DNA from: Astrocystis sublimbata
Taxonomy: Eukaryota > Ascomycota > Sordariomycetes > Xylariales > Xylariaceae
Assembly: GCA_022453515.1 (NCBI GenBank)
Contig: JAJNNY010000007.1
Span: forward strand, 1,054,001-1,118,000
Direction of reading: 5' to 3'
DNA length: 64,000 nucleotides
Position numbers and translations under genes: made by a program. The notes beneath the pieces are model-generated. The model did no database searches, was not told where the DNA came from, and saw only the letters and a program-made list of their open reading frames with translations. Below, piece after piece: positions 13,649 through 24,361 of the stretch (the stretch's first letter is position 1; each line of letters starts with the position of its first letter).

Positions 13649-13892
13649 CGCGGGCGCTCATGTCACTCAGGTCACAGGTCACTCACTCAGGGTGTCAGTA
13701 GGTAACCTATGTGTACCTAACTCGCTCTCCCACGGGCGGTCACTTACACTAGGTCAAGGCACATAGGTAACACTTAACACTGCCATTTCGGCGATCCGAC
13801 CTGGGCACCGCCAACCCCGTCCTCGCCCGTCTGCCTTCTTGTCTGCCTACAACCTACAACTACTACTCGATACCGACCGTCTTCTGAACCCT

Positions 13893-13917
13893 CCACACCA
13901 CACCACACCACACCACA
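13893..13917. repeat. CACAC pentanucleotide microsatellite
   Basis: About five tandem copies of a CACAC/CCACA unit. Confidence 0.75.
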
Positions 13918-14218
13918 TAACTGTTGCTTGCTTGTACACGTAGAGTGGCATTGTTCCTCGCTTCTTCCCACGCACCCCTTTGTCACACCCCTTTGTCCTC
14001 GACGCTTCATTGTCTTCCTCTCCGACGGGTCGCTGACAGGACAGCCTCAGCGGAGCCCAGCCAAGCCTGCCACCCAGCGGACCAACGAACTCGGCCTTCC
14101 CAGCCAATACCCCCCAGGTCATATTGTCATATTGTCTGCCTGTCACTTAGTCGCCTGGTCGCCTCGTCGCTTCGTCGCTTCGTCGCAACTGACCGCAACA
14201 AACTCGTCGACGCTCTGC

Positions 14219-14287
14219 ATGCGCCCACACGATCCATCCGCCCGCTTCACCACCCGACCCCCAGCTTGCGCCTCGCGGCGACACTAG
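14219..14287 (+). promoter_or_regulatory. Candidate upstream ORF in the NBP2-like leader
   Basis: ATG at 14219 opens a 22-codon frame that ends at TAG 14285-14287, well before the main start at 14571. A second upstream ATG at 14464 opens a frame, out of phase with the main one, that runs to 14634 and so overlaps the main start. Whether either is translated depends on where transcription starts and on any leader intron, which cannot be read from sequence. Confidence 0.3.
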
Positions 14288-14301
14288 CGATCGAGCGGCC
14301 G

Positions 14302-14366
14302 GTCGTTGTTGTTGTTGTCGTCGTCGTTGTCGTCGTCGTCGCTGCTGTTGTCGTCATCGTCGTTGA
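14302..14366. repeat. GTC/GTT trinucleotide repeat
   Basis: An imperfect run of GTT and GTC triplets with a few GCT and ATC variants, located about 200 bases upstream of the NBP2-like start, probably in its transcribed leader. Confidence 0.8.
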
Positions 14367-14570
14367 CGTCGGTGCACACGGCTTGCAGGACAAGACTGTG
14401 AAGCGGCAGCCAGACTCGCTGCCCCGGCGTCACTCACTCCGTCCACCCTCGATTCCGTGTCGCATGCGCACACGGCGCACACCACCACCCGACCTATCCC
14501 GTCTGGGCATCGATTCCACGGTACGCATAGTGAAACTGAAACCAACAAGTCCCGAGGCCTCGTCCTCCCC

Positions 14571-16190
14571 ATGGCTCCCATGGCTCCCATCGTGTCCTCT
14601 GGCTCATCTCCGGCGACGTCGCCTCCAGCAGTAGTCTTGTCGCAATCCCCATCGTCGAACCCGAACCACCCCGCGCTGCCGCCCCTCATCACCTCCTCGC
14701 CGTCCTCTCGTCGATCGGCAATTCCTCGTCCGATGTCGCACATATCCAAGAACAGGCTGTCCCAGTACTCGGCGGGCTCCATTCCGTCGCGGTCCCGCCC
14801 CGCCTCCCACCTCTTTCCCATATTCCACTCCAGCCTCTCCTATACCATCGTCCGTGACTTCGCCTACCCTCCGGTGCATCCTATGCACTATGGCCCTCCT
14901 CCGGAACCCTCTCGACCGCCATCCGGCATGATCACCCCTTCCGGTGAAGCTCGCCGACTATCCGACCCGCCGTTAGGATGGGACAGCAGAACATCGTGGG
15001 AATGGTCGGCGGAGGGTGGCTTTGGGAAGAGCGGCGAGCTGGCCCCGATCCACTTCGGCGATGGACCTCCCTGGAGTGAGGACGAAGACCTTCACAGCCC
15101 TGTTGTCAGCTCCCGGCATAGGAGAAACAAGTCCAGCTCTGCGACCATGGGACACGTGAAGTCGAGGACCATGAAGGATGATGATGGATCTGGCTCGATC
15201 AATGGAAGCAATCCCAACACGGAAACGAGGTACTACGTAGGGACCAGTGGCGATGGCAGCGAGAGGTACTACGTGAGCCAGGGCGGCGAGGCGAACGGCC
15301 CAGGTGGAGAGTTCGTCACGTATCCACCAGACCAAACAAGGCACTCGGCCGCAACGCATCGACCGCAGGACGAACAACCCCATCGATACGCCGAAAACAG
15401 CTCGGGGTATCATTCCGAATCAGATGCGTCCAGCGTGGCGTCGTCGCCTGGCTTCAATGTCTATGACGAGTCGAGATACTCTCGAGATTACCAATTTACA
15501 ATAACCTCGCCAGACGAAGAGATGCACGGCAAGGCGGTCGCACTGTTTGATTTCGAGAGAGAAAACGAGAATGAGCTCCCCCTTGTCGAAGGTCAGATTA
15601 TCTGGGTATCGTACCGGCACGGTCAAGGCTGGCTTGTAGCGGAGGACCCCAAGACTCAGGAGAGCGGGCTGGTGCCTGAGGAATACGTCCGCCTCCTTCG
15701 GGACATTGAAGGTGGAATGACAAGCTTAGTGGCCCAGGTTGCTACGGCTGACGACACAGGTTCACCTGTTGAAGCAGGCACCCCGACACAGGCTGATCAC
15801 GGTGGCCAGACCCTGCCTCCCGCTACGCAGTCTGGGCATACACCAACCTCAAGCACATCCAACGGATACCACCAACCCATCGTATCCACGTTTTCAACCT
15901 CCAGTAAAGATCTGGACCCATACCCGCAGCATTTGCTAGGCCAGCACGGGCAAGCCCCACAAGTTGTGCATTATCACGGCCAGCGTGGAGGTAGCCAAGC
16001 AAATACACCAACTGCACAAAACACATTCGATGGCGCACTCGGCCGGCGGGGGAGTGCAGATGTGAGACGCAGCGACTCCATTTCCGGAAAGTCGCACCAG
16101 CCTCTGGAGACATTGCCAGATGCAAGGTTGACATCTATAACAGCCGAGGATTTTGTCAGAGAGAAGGAAACAGATCGGGAGTCACGGTGA
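14571..16190 (+). CDS. Nbp2-like SH3-domain protein
   Basis: Probable fungal relative of yeast Nbp2, an SH3 adaptor that recruits the PP2C phosphatase Ptc1 to MAP-kinase and cell-wall pathways (family knowledge; function here inferred). It is a single exon of 539 residues. The start at 14571 is the first in-frame ATG and has a good context (CCCCATGG); the frame extends upstream without ATG. The N-terminal half is Ser/Pro-rich and disordered. One SH3 domain lies near residues 320-376, marked by ALFDFERENENELPL, then GQGWLVAED and GLVPEEYVRLL, with the ALYDY-like, WLVA and P-x-x-Y landmarks all present. The C-terminus is Gln/Thr/Ser-rich. The SH3 resembles Nbp2 in its GQGWL and GLVPEEYV blocks. 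A different SH3 adaptor remains possible because little else is conserved. Confidence 0.82.
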   Translation: MAPMAPIVSSGSSPATSPPAVVLSQSPSSNPNHPALPPLITSSPSSRRSAIPRPMSHISKNRLSQYSAGSIPSRSRPASHLFPIFHSSLSYTIVRDFAYPPVHPMHYGPPPEPSRPPSGMITPSGEARRLSDPPLGWDSRTSWEWSAEGGFGKSGELAPIHFGDGPPWSEDEDLHSPVVSSRHRRNKSSSATMGHVKSRTMKDDDGSGSINGSNPNTETRYYVGTSGDGSERYYVSQGGEANGPGGEFVTYPPDQTRHSAATHRPQDEQPHRYAENSSGYHSESDASSVASSPGFNVYDESRYSRDYQFTITSPDEEMHGKAVALFDFERENENELPLVEGQIIWVSYRHGQGWLVAEDPKTQESGLVPEEYVRLLRDIEGGMTSLVAQVATADDTGSPVEAGTPTQADHGGQTLPPATQSGHTPTSSTSNGYHQPIVSTFSTSSKDLDPYPQHLLGQHGQAPQVVHYHGQRGGSQANTPTAQNTFDGALGRRGSADVRRSDSISGKSHQPLETLPDARLTSITAEDFVREKETDRESR

Positions 16191-17970
16191 CATTCACCGT
16201 CATCCATGACAACTCGAGCTTTAACTGATTACGTCGATGGAAAGCTGTCTGTAGTTGCAGTGCCCTGGGGGTTCAAAAGGGTATCATAAGCTACGTCACG
16301 CGACGCCGACCCTGAGCAGCTATCTGCCCGCTGGTTGAAATACCCTGCGATTACCAGCGAATGCCTATATTCAGCTTCAGTCACCTCGACCGTCAGTACG
16401 TCAGGGCGTACGGCATGACATGAGGATCTACGGGAGCTCAAACAAGACCCGAGTTAGGGGGGTCTTCAAAGCGGGGTCAAGACGAAGAGAGAGAGTGTGG
16501 CAGAGGACGAGAGAAAGAACAGACGGTATAGGACCCTGGATACCAACCGAGCATGACCGTGAAGCTTCATTACATTGCATTTTCACGGGAACAGGAGTCA
16601 CGGGGGCATTTTCCTGAATCAAGGGGATACGATCTGTATGTTTGAGTAGGCCGGATTGAAACAACCTGGAATAGCCAAATGCAGCTGAATGAAATGAGAT
16701 CAATTTTTGCCAACACATTTCAACGCCATGGACCACCTTTTTTGTATTTTTTTCTGGCTTGCAGGATCCTGTGAATAATGTGCTTTCATTGACATTGCTG
16801 GATATTATATTGAACTTGGAAAATTTTTACTCTGCTACCTTACCAGGTTACCTACTAGGTAGCTTCGAAATGGGCAACAGTTAGCAGCAACTGTCGATTA
16901 TTGCATGCACTTTTTGCCGCATGTACAACCCACACCCCCTCATCCAGCATCTATCTTGCTCATTTGTTTGATGTTCAAACTACCAATCCTCTGGTGCTGA
17001 TGAGTAACCAAGTCGGTATCTGGCAGATCGGGTAAAGTAAGGTTTCATCTAACGTGAGCGTAAATGTCTAAATACTCTCTACCTGGTCATCGTCCAAGCT
17101 TTCTTACCGTCGCGTGAGTAGCTGCGGACTGTCGGGTCATTGCAGGCGTATATGTGTATGTCTTATTGGCATTGAGCAGATACTATAGATAAAATATGTG
17201 GGATGATGAATGTCTCGGTCTCGGCATGTTCAATCGTAGGTGAGAAATCCAGCAACAGCAGCGTCATGTCACATAGCAAGTCAGATATCATAAATACGAC
17301 GAGGAAAACATGCTCCGGGCAGGATTGGAAATCGGGTGTTGTGATGCCCTCGCCTCACATCAAATGATCTGTACCACTTGCCAAGAGGAATGTCGTCTAC
17401 TGGACGAAGCAAGATTTATTGTCCATCCTCCCTCTAATATCGCAGCTGTAACTTCAGCTGGGTACATATAAAGTCTCCAAGCATAATAGGAGCAGCGTAT
17501 GGACATGGCACCAAGGGAAAGTTCAAATTCATACTGCTTCCAGGAGGGATGGTGGGTATCCCAATAGTTGAACACAGTCCGAAGGACAAATCCTAATCCA
17601 GCTGCTTCCTTGCTTTCGTGTATGTATAGGTAAGTACCTAGGTACCTATGAGATACAATTCGAAGCCAAGAATATACCGGGACATCATCATCGTCTTACT
17701 ACCAATACAATCCCTCCAACTCGAAAGTCTAGTAGCGTAGTCGCCTCTAGTGACCTCGAGCATTCAGAGGTCCAACTGTAAAGAGTCTGATCCAAACTTA
17801 CCTATCATACCTTCATGTAGTCCTTAGTGATGCCCACTGGGAACAACGTCGGTGGGACAGATAACATGTATACAGTTTCATGATATTCATAAACGCTATG
17901 TAATAGGGTATCGATTACGTCGTCCGTCCACGTCCAATTCGGTTATTCCATTTATTTCATCTTACCCAGC
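16191..17970. other. Spacer between convergent genes
   Basis: This 1.8 kb lies between the 3' ends of the NBP2-like gene and the sterol glucosyltransferase-like gene. It holds 3' untranslated sequence, T-rich tracts near 16735-16760 and a TAGGTACC palindrome near 17627-17649. No gene is supported. Confidence 0.55.
17627..17649. repeat. TACCTAGGTACC palindrome cluster
   Basis: AGGTAAGTACCTAGGTACCT: a 12-base palindrome flanked by a partial copy, between two convergent genes. Confidence 0.7.
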
Positions 17971-20900
17971 TTAAGCACCGGAAGGTCCACCACCACCCCC
18001 TCGCTGCACCGCATCATCTGTTCTCATACTCTCCTCCAGCGCACGCCTCAAGTCCTCTTCCTCAACATGATCATTCGAACTATTGCCTTGGTCTGCATGA
18101 GAAAGGCTATGCTTCTTCGCAAGCTCCATCATGGCATCTTCTTCGGCCTGTCTACGCTCCAATTCCTGCTGGTGTGCCTTTTGCGACTCGGCGAGCGCAC
18201 GCTCGAACTCCTCCTCTCCGTCGGGCTGCTGTTGCTCTGCCTTCGAGGCCTCGATAGCCTGACGGATTGCGTCTTCGTCGAACGCGGTGCCCGCTTGCTG
18301 CTGCTCCCCTTGCGAGGCTGCGAGAGCGCGCTTCGTTTCCTCGTCAGATTCCTCGTCGCTTCCCTCGAGATCGCGCATGGTGATAGCATGTTGAGGACCC
18401 CCCGCCACACTCTGTTGGATAGCTTTTTCGATCAAAGCCTGGTACTCCTCATCGGTGATATTTTCTAGATCGGCGGTCGAGCCTCCTTTCTCATCAGAAT
18501 ATGGCTGTTTGACATCTGAAACCCATCTGTCATTCGAGTGGTTGACGCTTGGTGGCGCCGCCGAGGCCTCTGTTGCTGCCTGTTCCCTCATAGCCCTCAC
18601 GCTAGATCGGATGACTTGCTCGATACGAGCATCTTCAACTGAGTTGCCGGTCGAGGTTTCGCGGACCGCAGCTTGTATGGCAGTTTCGAACTCGTTGTCG
18701 AGGTCATTGGTATCGTTGGTAGATCCAGGTTGGACAATTTGTGCTCCGGATTGTCCCTTCGCTCGCGAATTCATCCACTCTCTTTTTCGATCTTGCAAAC
18801 TCCTCTTTTGAGTTGCACCAACATTGCTGCTGTCCGTCGTTGAAGAAATCTGCCCCTGAGCTGAGGGTGAAGCATCCCTGGCTTTGCCTTTCTGCTTTTG
18901 TTTCAAGGCGTTGAACCCCTTCAATTTGTCTCTCATGCTGAGCCAGCGCACTTCAATATCCTCTCGTTCCTCAGCAGTAGACTCGTTGAAATCTTGATTA
19001 CCCTGAGCGATTCGCGATGCAGCAACGTATTTGTGAGCGCTTTGTGAGAACATGCCACGGATTTCAGCATGAACGCCTGCCATGGCGTAGCCGGGCAGGC
19101 CCCAGACTCCTGTGATTATGTCAGCATATTATGTTTAGTAGAGAAGACGCACTCACCAGCCGCGGGCTTGAGTATCAATCCGCCGATGCCCTTAGCAAAC
19201 CCTTTGACCAGTCCTGCGCCGCCTTCCTTCTCGGCGCCCTTTAGGGGCTGGGTTACCAATCCTGTAATACCATCAAGGAATCCATAGCCAAATTCTTTTC
19301 CAGCCACTCTTAAACCACTGCTCAAATTGGTGACTTTTTCCGGCGCCCGTCGCACAGTATCGTCGTTGTAGAGGCTAGGGGCTCCTCTGAATCCTTTTGC
19401 GAGGCCTAAGCAGAAGTTCATAGGAGTTTTAACACCGGTGGTTACGATATTATTGATGTTCCTGCTAGTATCTAGTATTTTTTCCAGTTGTGCATTCATA
19501 TCAGTGTCTGTCTCCACAGGAGGTGCAATCTGCTGCTGACGGGGAGCCGATGGGGTTGACGTCTCAGCTGTGGTCCCAGTGAGGTTAGAAACACTACTGT
19601 TGCCCTTCGAGAGAACACTGGCTGAATCTGAGTCCTTAGGTTGACTCGCATCCTTTGTAGATTCGGTATTTTTTGCGGATTCAGAGGCTGTACCGGCCGC
19701 AGCGGGATTCTCTTTCACTTTCGGTCCTTTAGATGTCTTGAAGAGGTCTCGGGGAAAGTCAGCAGCGGACATGGCAATGCTGCTAATATCGCCTATTAAA
19801 GCCGAGGCACACGCTGAGATCGGGTCAGTGGGGTGACTATCCGTGTCGTACTCCTTTGCGCGGAAACTGTGAGTCTCTGTTAACAAGTGCCCGGCGTGTC
19901 GGAGTTAATCCGTGAAGCTTACAGTTTTAGGTCGGAGTACTTCAGATAGCCGTTGTTCACAAGCGTAGCGGCTGCCAGTGCACTGAGGCTTGTCTCGGAC
20001 CGCCTTACTCGCCAAACAGCTACTCGGCTGGGCGCAACGTCACAACGAAGTTGATCAACATTGAGATGCTTGTGGAAGCTGTGAGCTCCTAGATCCGCAC
20101 CTTTTTCTTCGCGTATCTTCTCTCCCAGTTCCTTTGCCTTCTGTTGTGTTTCTGGTTTAATCGCAATCTTGATGGCTTCAGCAAGTCCAGCGGCAGTAAG
20201 CTTCTTGAAGGGAATGGGATCCGGCCCTGCGCCAGCTCTCGCTACCATGGCACCCCAAAACGGTTGGTCGCCAAAGAATGGTACTACGATTGTGGGCTTG
20301 CCGGCTTGGATTCCGGCGGCTGTAGTTCCAGCACCTCCGTGGTGACACACAGCAGAAACATTCTTGAAAAGCCAGTCATGCGGCACGTTGCCGAGCATGA
20401 AAACGCCATCAGGTATACCCACAGAGTCAGCACCTAGGCCACCCCAGCCTTTGGAGACGAGAGCGCGGACACCGGTTTCGGCCACAGCATCAAAAATCAT
20501 ACGAGTAAGCTTGTTGGGGTCATCGACGACGATGGAACCAAAACCTATGTAAACCGGCGGTGGACCAGCAGCCAGAAAAGCAGCAAGATCAGGATCTGGT
20601 GTGTAAGACGATGCTAGATTCAAAAAATAAAATCCGGCGATGTCTATGTGGTTGCCCCAGTCTTGAGGTTTCGGAATTAGCGCGGGAGACCTACGTACAC
20701 CGTCTCATTAGCTGAGCCAACATTGGGCAAACCCATATTCCACTTACCAGCAGTATGTGTAGGGGATTCGCAAGCGCGTGATGACTCCGGGTGCCCAGAT
20801 TAAGGGAAGCGGGTCAAGGTCAAGGATTTTGGTTCGGAAGCGGTTGATGATGTCTCCCAGGCCTTGCCATGTCATCATCTCGACCATTGCATATGTCAGG

Positions 20901-22047
20901 TAGTTGGTGGTGACTGGATCTGTGTTGGATGACTGGACATTGGCCAGGGGCTGTGGAAATGCTCTCGTGGGAGACCAGGGCATACTATGATTGATTAGCC
21001 TGAGATGCGAACCAAGAGTGAAGCTGAATCGCGTGTTCCACTCACGTAAACATCAGGTGAACAGGTATTCCAAGCTTTTCGGCGACATGTATGTGCGCAA
21101 AGCTGGGGGGGTTGGCGATGATAACGTCTGCGACGAAGGGTTTGTGCTGTGAAGTACCTGCCACCGGGGTCGCATTGAACTGGACATGCTCATCTCCACG
21201 ACTGTACTTTGGTGCCGGCCCAAGACCATCTCCAGTCTCGATGCAAGCGCGCCAACAGCCCATGACTATCTCTTCGATTCCTTTCCTTCGTTTAGTGATC
21301 TCGCCATTCTTCAGCGCATCTATACCGGGCATGAGGCCGGGATGCTTCACCATGAAAGCCATGAGTTCGGCGGGATCGCCCCCGATTGCGAAAAACTCCA
21401 ACCCGTTCTCCTCAACGAATTTCTGGAACGTGGCATGAGTGGCAACCCGGACACGGTGACCATACGTATCTCTCAAGACCTGTCCCAGGGCAATGAAAGG
21501 CTGGACATCTCCGCGGGACCCCACGATCTGTATTACAACATTCAGTCGGGGAGGAGGTGTTTGGCCTGGCTGGCCACCCAGACTCGGAGGGATGTACGCG
21601 GGAGGGAGAACGGCTTCGGAACTGGGAAGGTTCCCCTGTTCAAGTTGCCGTCGGAGAGCGGGCGCGATGAAATCGGCCAGCTGTCTGCTTGTCTGGTTGA
21701 TGTTGATATTGACTCGACCATCATCTGGCAGCGTACAGCATTAGCAAGCGCACGAATGTTGATTAAGGACTTGGCCTACCAGTGACGGTAATGCCGGCAT
21801 CGAATCCTGTCTGGTGAATGTTGAGCTGGTCGTGGAACTCGCTGTAGGCGGGCGGCACATCTTCTTCGGTGACCAGCCCAGGCGATTCAGGGAGGAAGCC
21901 GTTGTTGTAGTTTTGGGTGTCGTCGGTGATAGGCAAGCCCGACGACAGGCTCGAGTTGCTCGAAGCTGGAGCGATAGGCTGGCCGCGAACTTGGTTTTCC
22001 GACTGGGAGGCACCGCCCGCTCTTCTCTTGTCATCGAGGAACGACAT
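17971..22047 (-). CDS. Sterol glucosyltransferase-like protein with VPS13/ATG2-like segment and UIM tail
   Basis: Six exons (21780-22047, 21046-21724, 20748-20984, 19923-20690, 19157-19866, 17971-19109) join in phase to about 1266 residues. The N-terminal GT28-type fold starts at GSRGDVQPF (residues 158-166). The GT-B C-terminal half has FGS and the nucleotide-sugar box HHGGAGT...FFGDQPFWG (511-541), as in UDP-glucose:sterol 3-beta-glucosyltransferases. Unlike Atg26, no GRAM or PH domain precedes it; the N-terminus is short with a PPAYSEFH patch. Residues about 785-905 are Gly-rich with GITGLVTQPLKGAEK and KGFAKGIGGLILKPAAG, resembling the C-terminal membrane module of VPS13/ATG2. The tail has five UIM-like motifs near 1104-1122, 1142-1154, 1164-1178, 1184-1198 and 1236-1250 (for example LRRALEESM). 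Substrate is inferred. Exon 3 has an alternative in-frame acceptor 15 bases upstream. The ATG at 22047 is the first in frame. Confidence 0.9.
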
Positions 22048-24361
22048 GATCACACGGATGGTTTGTCCTGGCCAGGTAGCTGACCAGAGCGTGAGGTATT
22101 AACGAGGAATGGAGAAAAACCTCAGGTAGGCACAGCTTGCACAGTTTGTACAGTTTGACACATCCTTTTCGAAAGTGTTACAGATGGGTGCTGAAGTAGA
22201 TGCTCCGAGTGTTTGACAGAGGCGCGTCACGCAATTACACAGATGATGGGCGCGGCTCTAGATGGGTAGGTAGGTACTGTAGATATATTGCGAGTTATAA
22301 GAGCACGGATTTCACACAATGGGAATGAATCTGATCTGTGAATAGGGTAAGAAAGGAAAGACCCATAGGGAGACAGAATGTGAAGTCCGGGCAGCCTGAC
22401 CAGAACAAGGACTAATCTGGTTGAGGGGGACAAGACGAGCGAGTCGTCGTGGGTGAGGGCGTAGCCAGAATCCAGAATCCAGCCAAAGGAGGCCAAACTA
22501 AAGGTACGTGCCTAGTGACGGAGCTAGCCGATGTGATGACGTGGTGGGGGGCTTCAAAGGGGCCGCCCATGGAGGGGCAGGAGCCGAATAGTGGCGGTCC
22601 AGGCGGGGTTGCACAAGGGGAACATGCACCTACCTAGGTACCTAGTTCTAGATTCTAAGGTAGATTCCAGATTGCAAGTTCCAACTATTCAATTCCAAAA
22701 CTTACACCTAGAGACTTCAAGTAGATATTTGGAGAAAAAGTACTACATAAGGTATCACGGTGTTATTTATACAGCTTGGCGAGATTTTGTTCCTATTTTT
22801 GCAAGTATCGGCACACATTGATATGAGGTACCTAGCTGTAGGTAGTCCTGTAATTTGGCAATGGGAACAAAGGAATCTGTCATATACTCTCGTAGTAGAT
22901 ATCCTCTCAACGACGCCCAAAGGTACAAGAACAAAAATACGCAAGATAGCTGTCGCCTAGACTGAGATCAATGCGAGGCCTTCAAATGACGTGAACAGTG
23001 TGGCTCATTCCGCGTTACTCTGCCACCACAAGCAGAGATTGGATGGTCCCGCCGGTTCCAAGGTTCCCTCCGATATGTGTAGCCATGCATACCTACCTAC
23101 CTCTATAGGTAGACTCTATATGGCCATGGCCCCATGGGTGGTTGTTCGTAGCTTCCCGGTTTCTTGGGCTCCTGTCCTCTTTCAATTTACTGCAACTGGT
23201 TCAGACCCTAACGACACTGCACGAAGAACGAAAAGCTTATGCCGGACGTCTAGCCATCTTTTCTGGATCATGTAGCCAAGACTTCATGTCTCCGCATCTC
23301 TGCTTCGAGCTATATAGAAAAAGAAAATGCCACCCATGAACACGTCTGCTTTTATGAGTAGAAGAAACAAAGTAAGGTACCGTGAAAGCATTTCTTGCAA
23401 GCTGATAGCTGTCGTTTTATGAATATAAACCTTATCATATTTACAGTCTACCTGCCAGACTACAACACATTGACGTACCACCCAGCTATCGCTCCTGGTA
23501 GCAGACTCGTGGTAGGAATATGGTCTTTATCAAGCTTCTATCAACGCGAGAGAATATTATAGAAATACATCTGGTCTTCTAAAGAACGATCAGTAGCCAC
23601 CTAAGCTATAATCACGATTGCGGTTTTGAATGAGGGTGGCTGAGAGCCCCCCCCTTCTGAGCTGGCTGAGCTAGATCGGCCTATTCGAACAAAGGGGCCA
23701 AGCAGCATACTGCTGATCAAGCGAACATGACCCCAGGGCCGTTCAAACAGACCGGCCTTGGTGTCAATGAGATATTGATATTGATGCCCTCCCAAAAACT
23801 CCTGAACCTCAAGGGTTAGGGGGAAAGGCGTAAAGGATGTGGGTCGCCTCGGTATATCCACGACCGGCGTCACTGACATCAAGCTTACCCCATTTTAATA
23901 TCTGGTAGTCCAAGTCTCCATCCATGGGAAGCCTCATTACCATCTCGATTCTTTTTCCCGCTAGCGACGGACATGTATTGCCCACAAAAGACGTTTTTTG
24001 GTGGGGTATATGACCCCCATCGAAAGCCACCTTCAACCCCCAACACCAAGATGATTGGGTTTATGCCCCGTATCCATCTTCAGGACGTCCCGAGTCATCC
24101 CCCCATTGGTATAAGACATGACATCTCCGTATGTTATGTAACCCAACGAACAACTTGTAGGTAGGTCATGCCACCTCGTATTTACTAGGATAAATATTGT
24201 CTTTCCCCGAGGGCGTTTATACTCCAAAAGCTGACCTGACTTAACTTTCCCAAGATTTTACCTGACGTGAACTACCTATACCTAGCCTAGGCAGATAGAA
24301 CACCGCTCACTTATACATACTTTTCCCCGTCCCTTCGCACCCACTCCGGGCAACCGCAGTG
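22048..24361. other. Shared upstream region of two divergent genes
   Basis: This 2.3 kb lies between the starts of the sterol glucosyltransferase-like gene (minus) and the D-serine dehydratase-like gene (plus) and should hold both promoters. It contains TAGGTA repeats at 22629-22645 and near 23090-23112. Short frames near 23601-24036 on the minus strand have no recognisable domain. Confidence 0.55.
22629..22645. repeat. CCTACCTAGGTACCTAG palindrome
   Basis: A copy of the dispersed palindrome about 590 bases upstream of the sterol glucosyltransferase-like start. Confidence 0.65.

Larger units (their letters stand above)
10699..14570. other. Long spacer between SSU72 and the NBP2-like gene
   Basis: This spacer lies between two divergently transcribed genes, so it should contain both promoters. 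It carries several TAGGTA clusters, a 14-base C run (12842-12855), a CACAC tract and a GTC/GTT repeat. The last 700 bases are CT-rich and resemble a long 5' leader for the gene at 14571. I see no domain-bearing open frame. Confidence 0.55.

Noticed and set aside
13924..14634. Long plus-strand open frame (236 codons) upstream of the NBP2-like gene
   Set aside because: Composition is Arg/Pro/Val-rich from CT-rich DNA and a GTC/GTT repeat (a run of valines), with no domain; it overlaps the main start out of phase. Treated as leader sequence.
23601..24036. Two overlapping minus-strand frames between divergent genes
   Set aside because: No recognisable domain, no consistent splice between them, and they lie in a promoter region.
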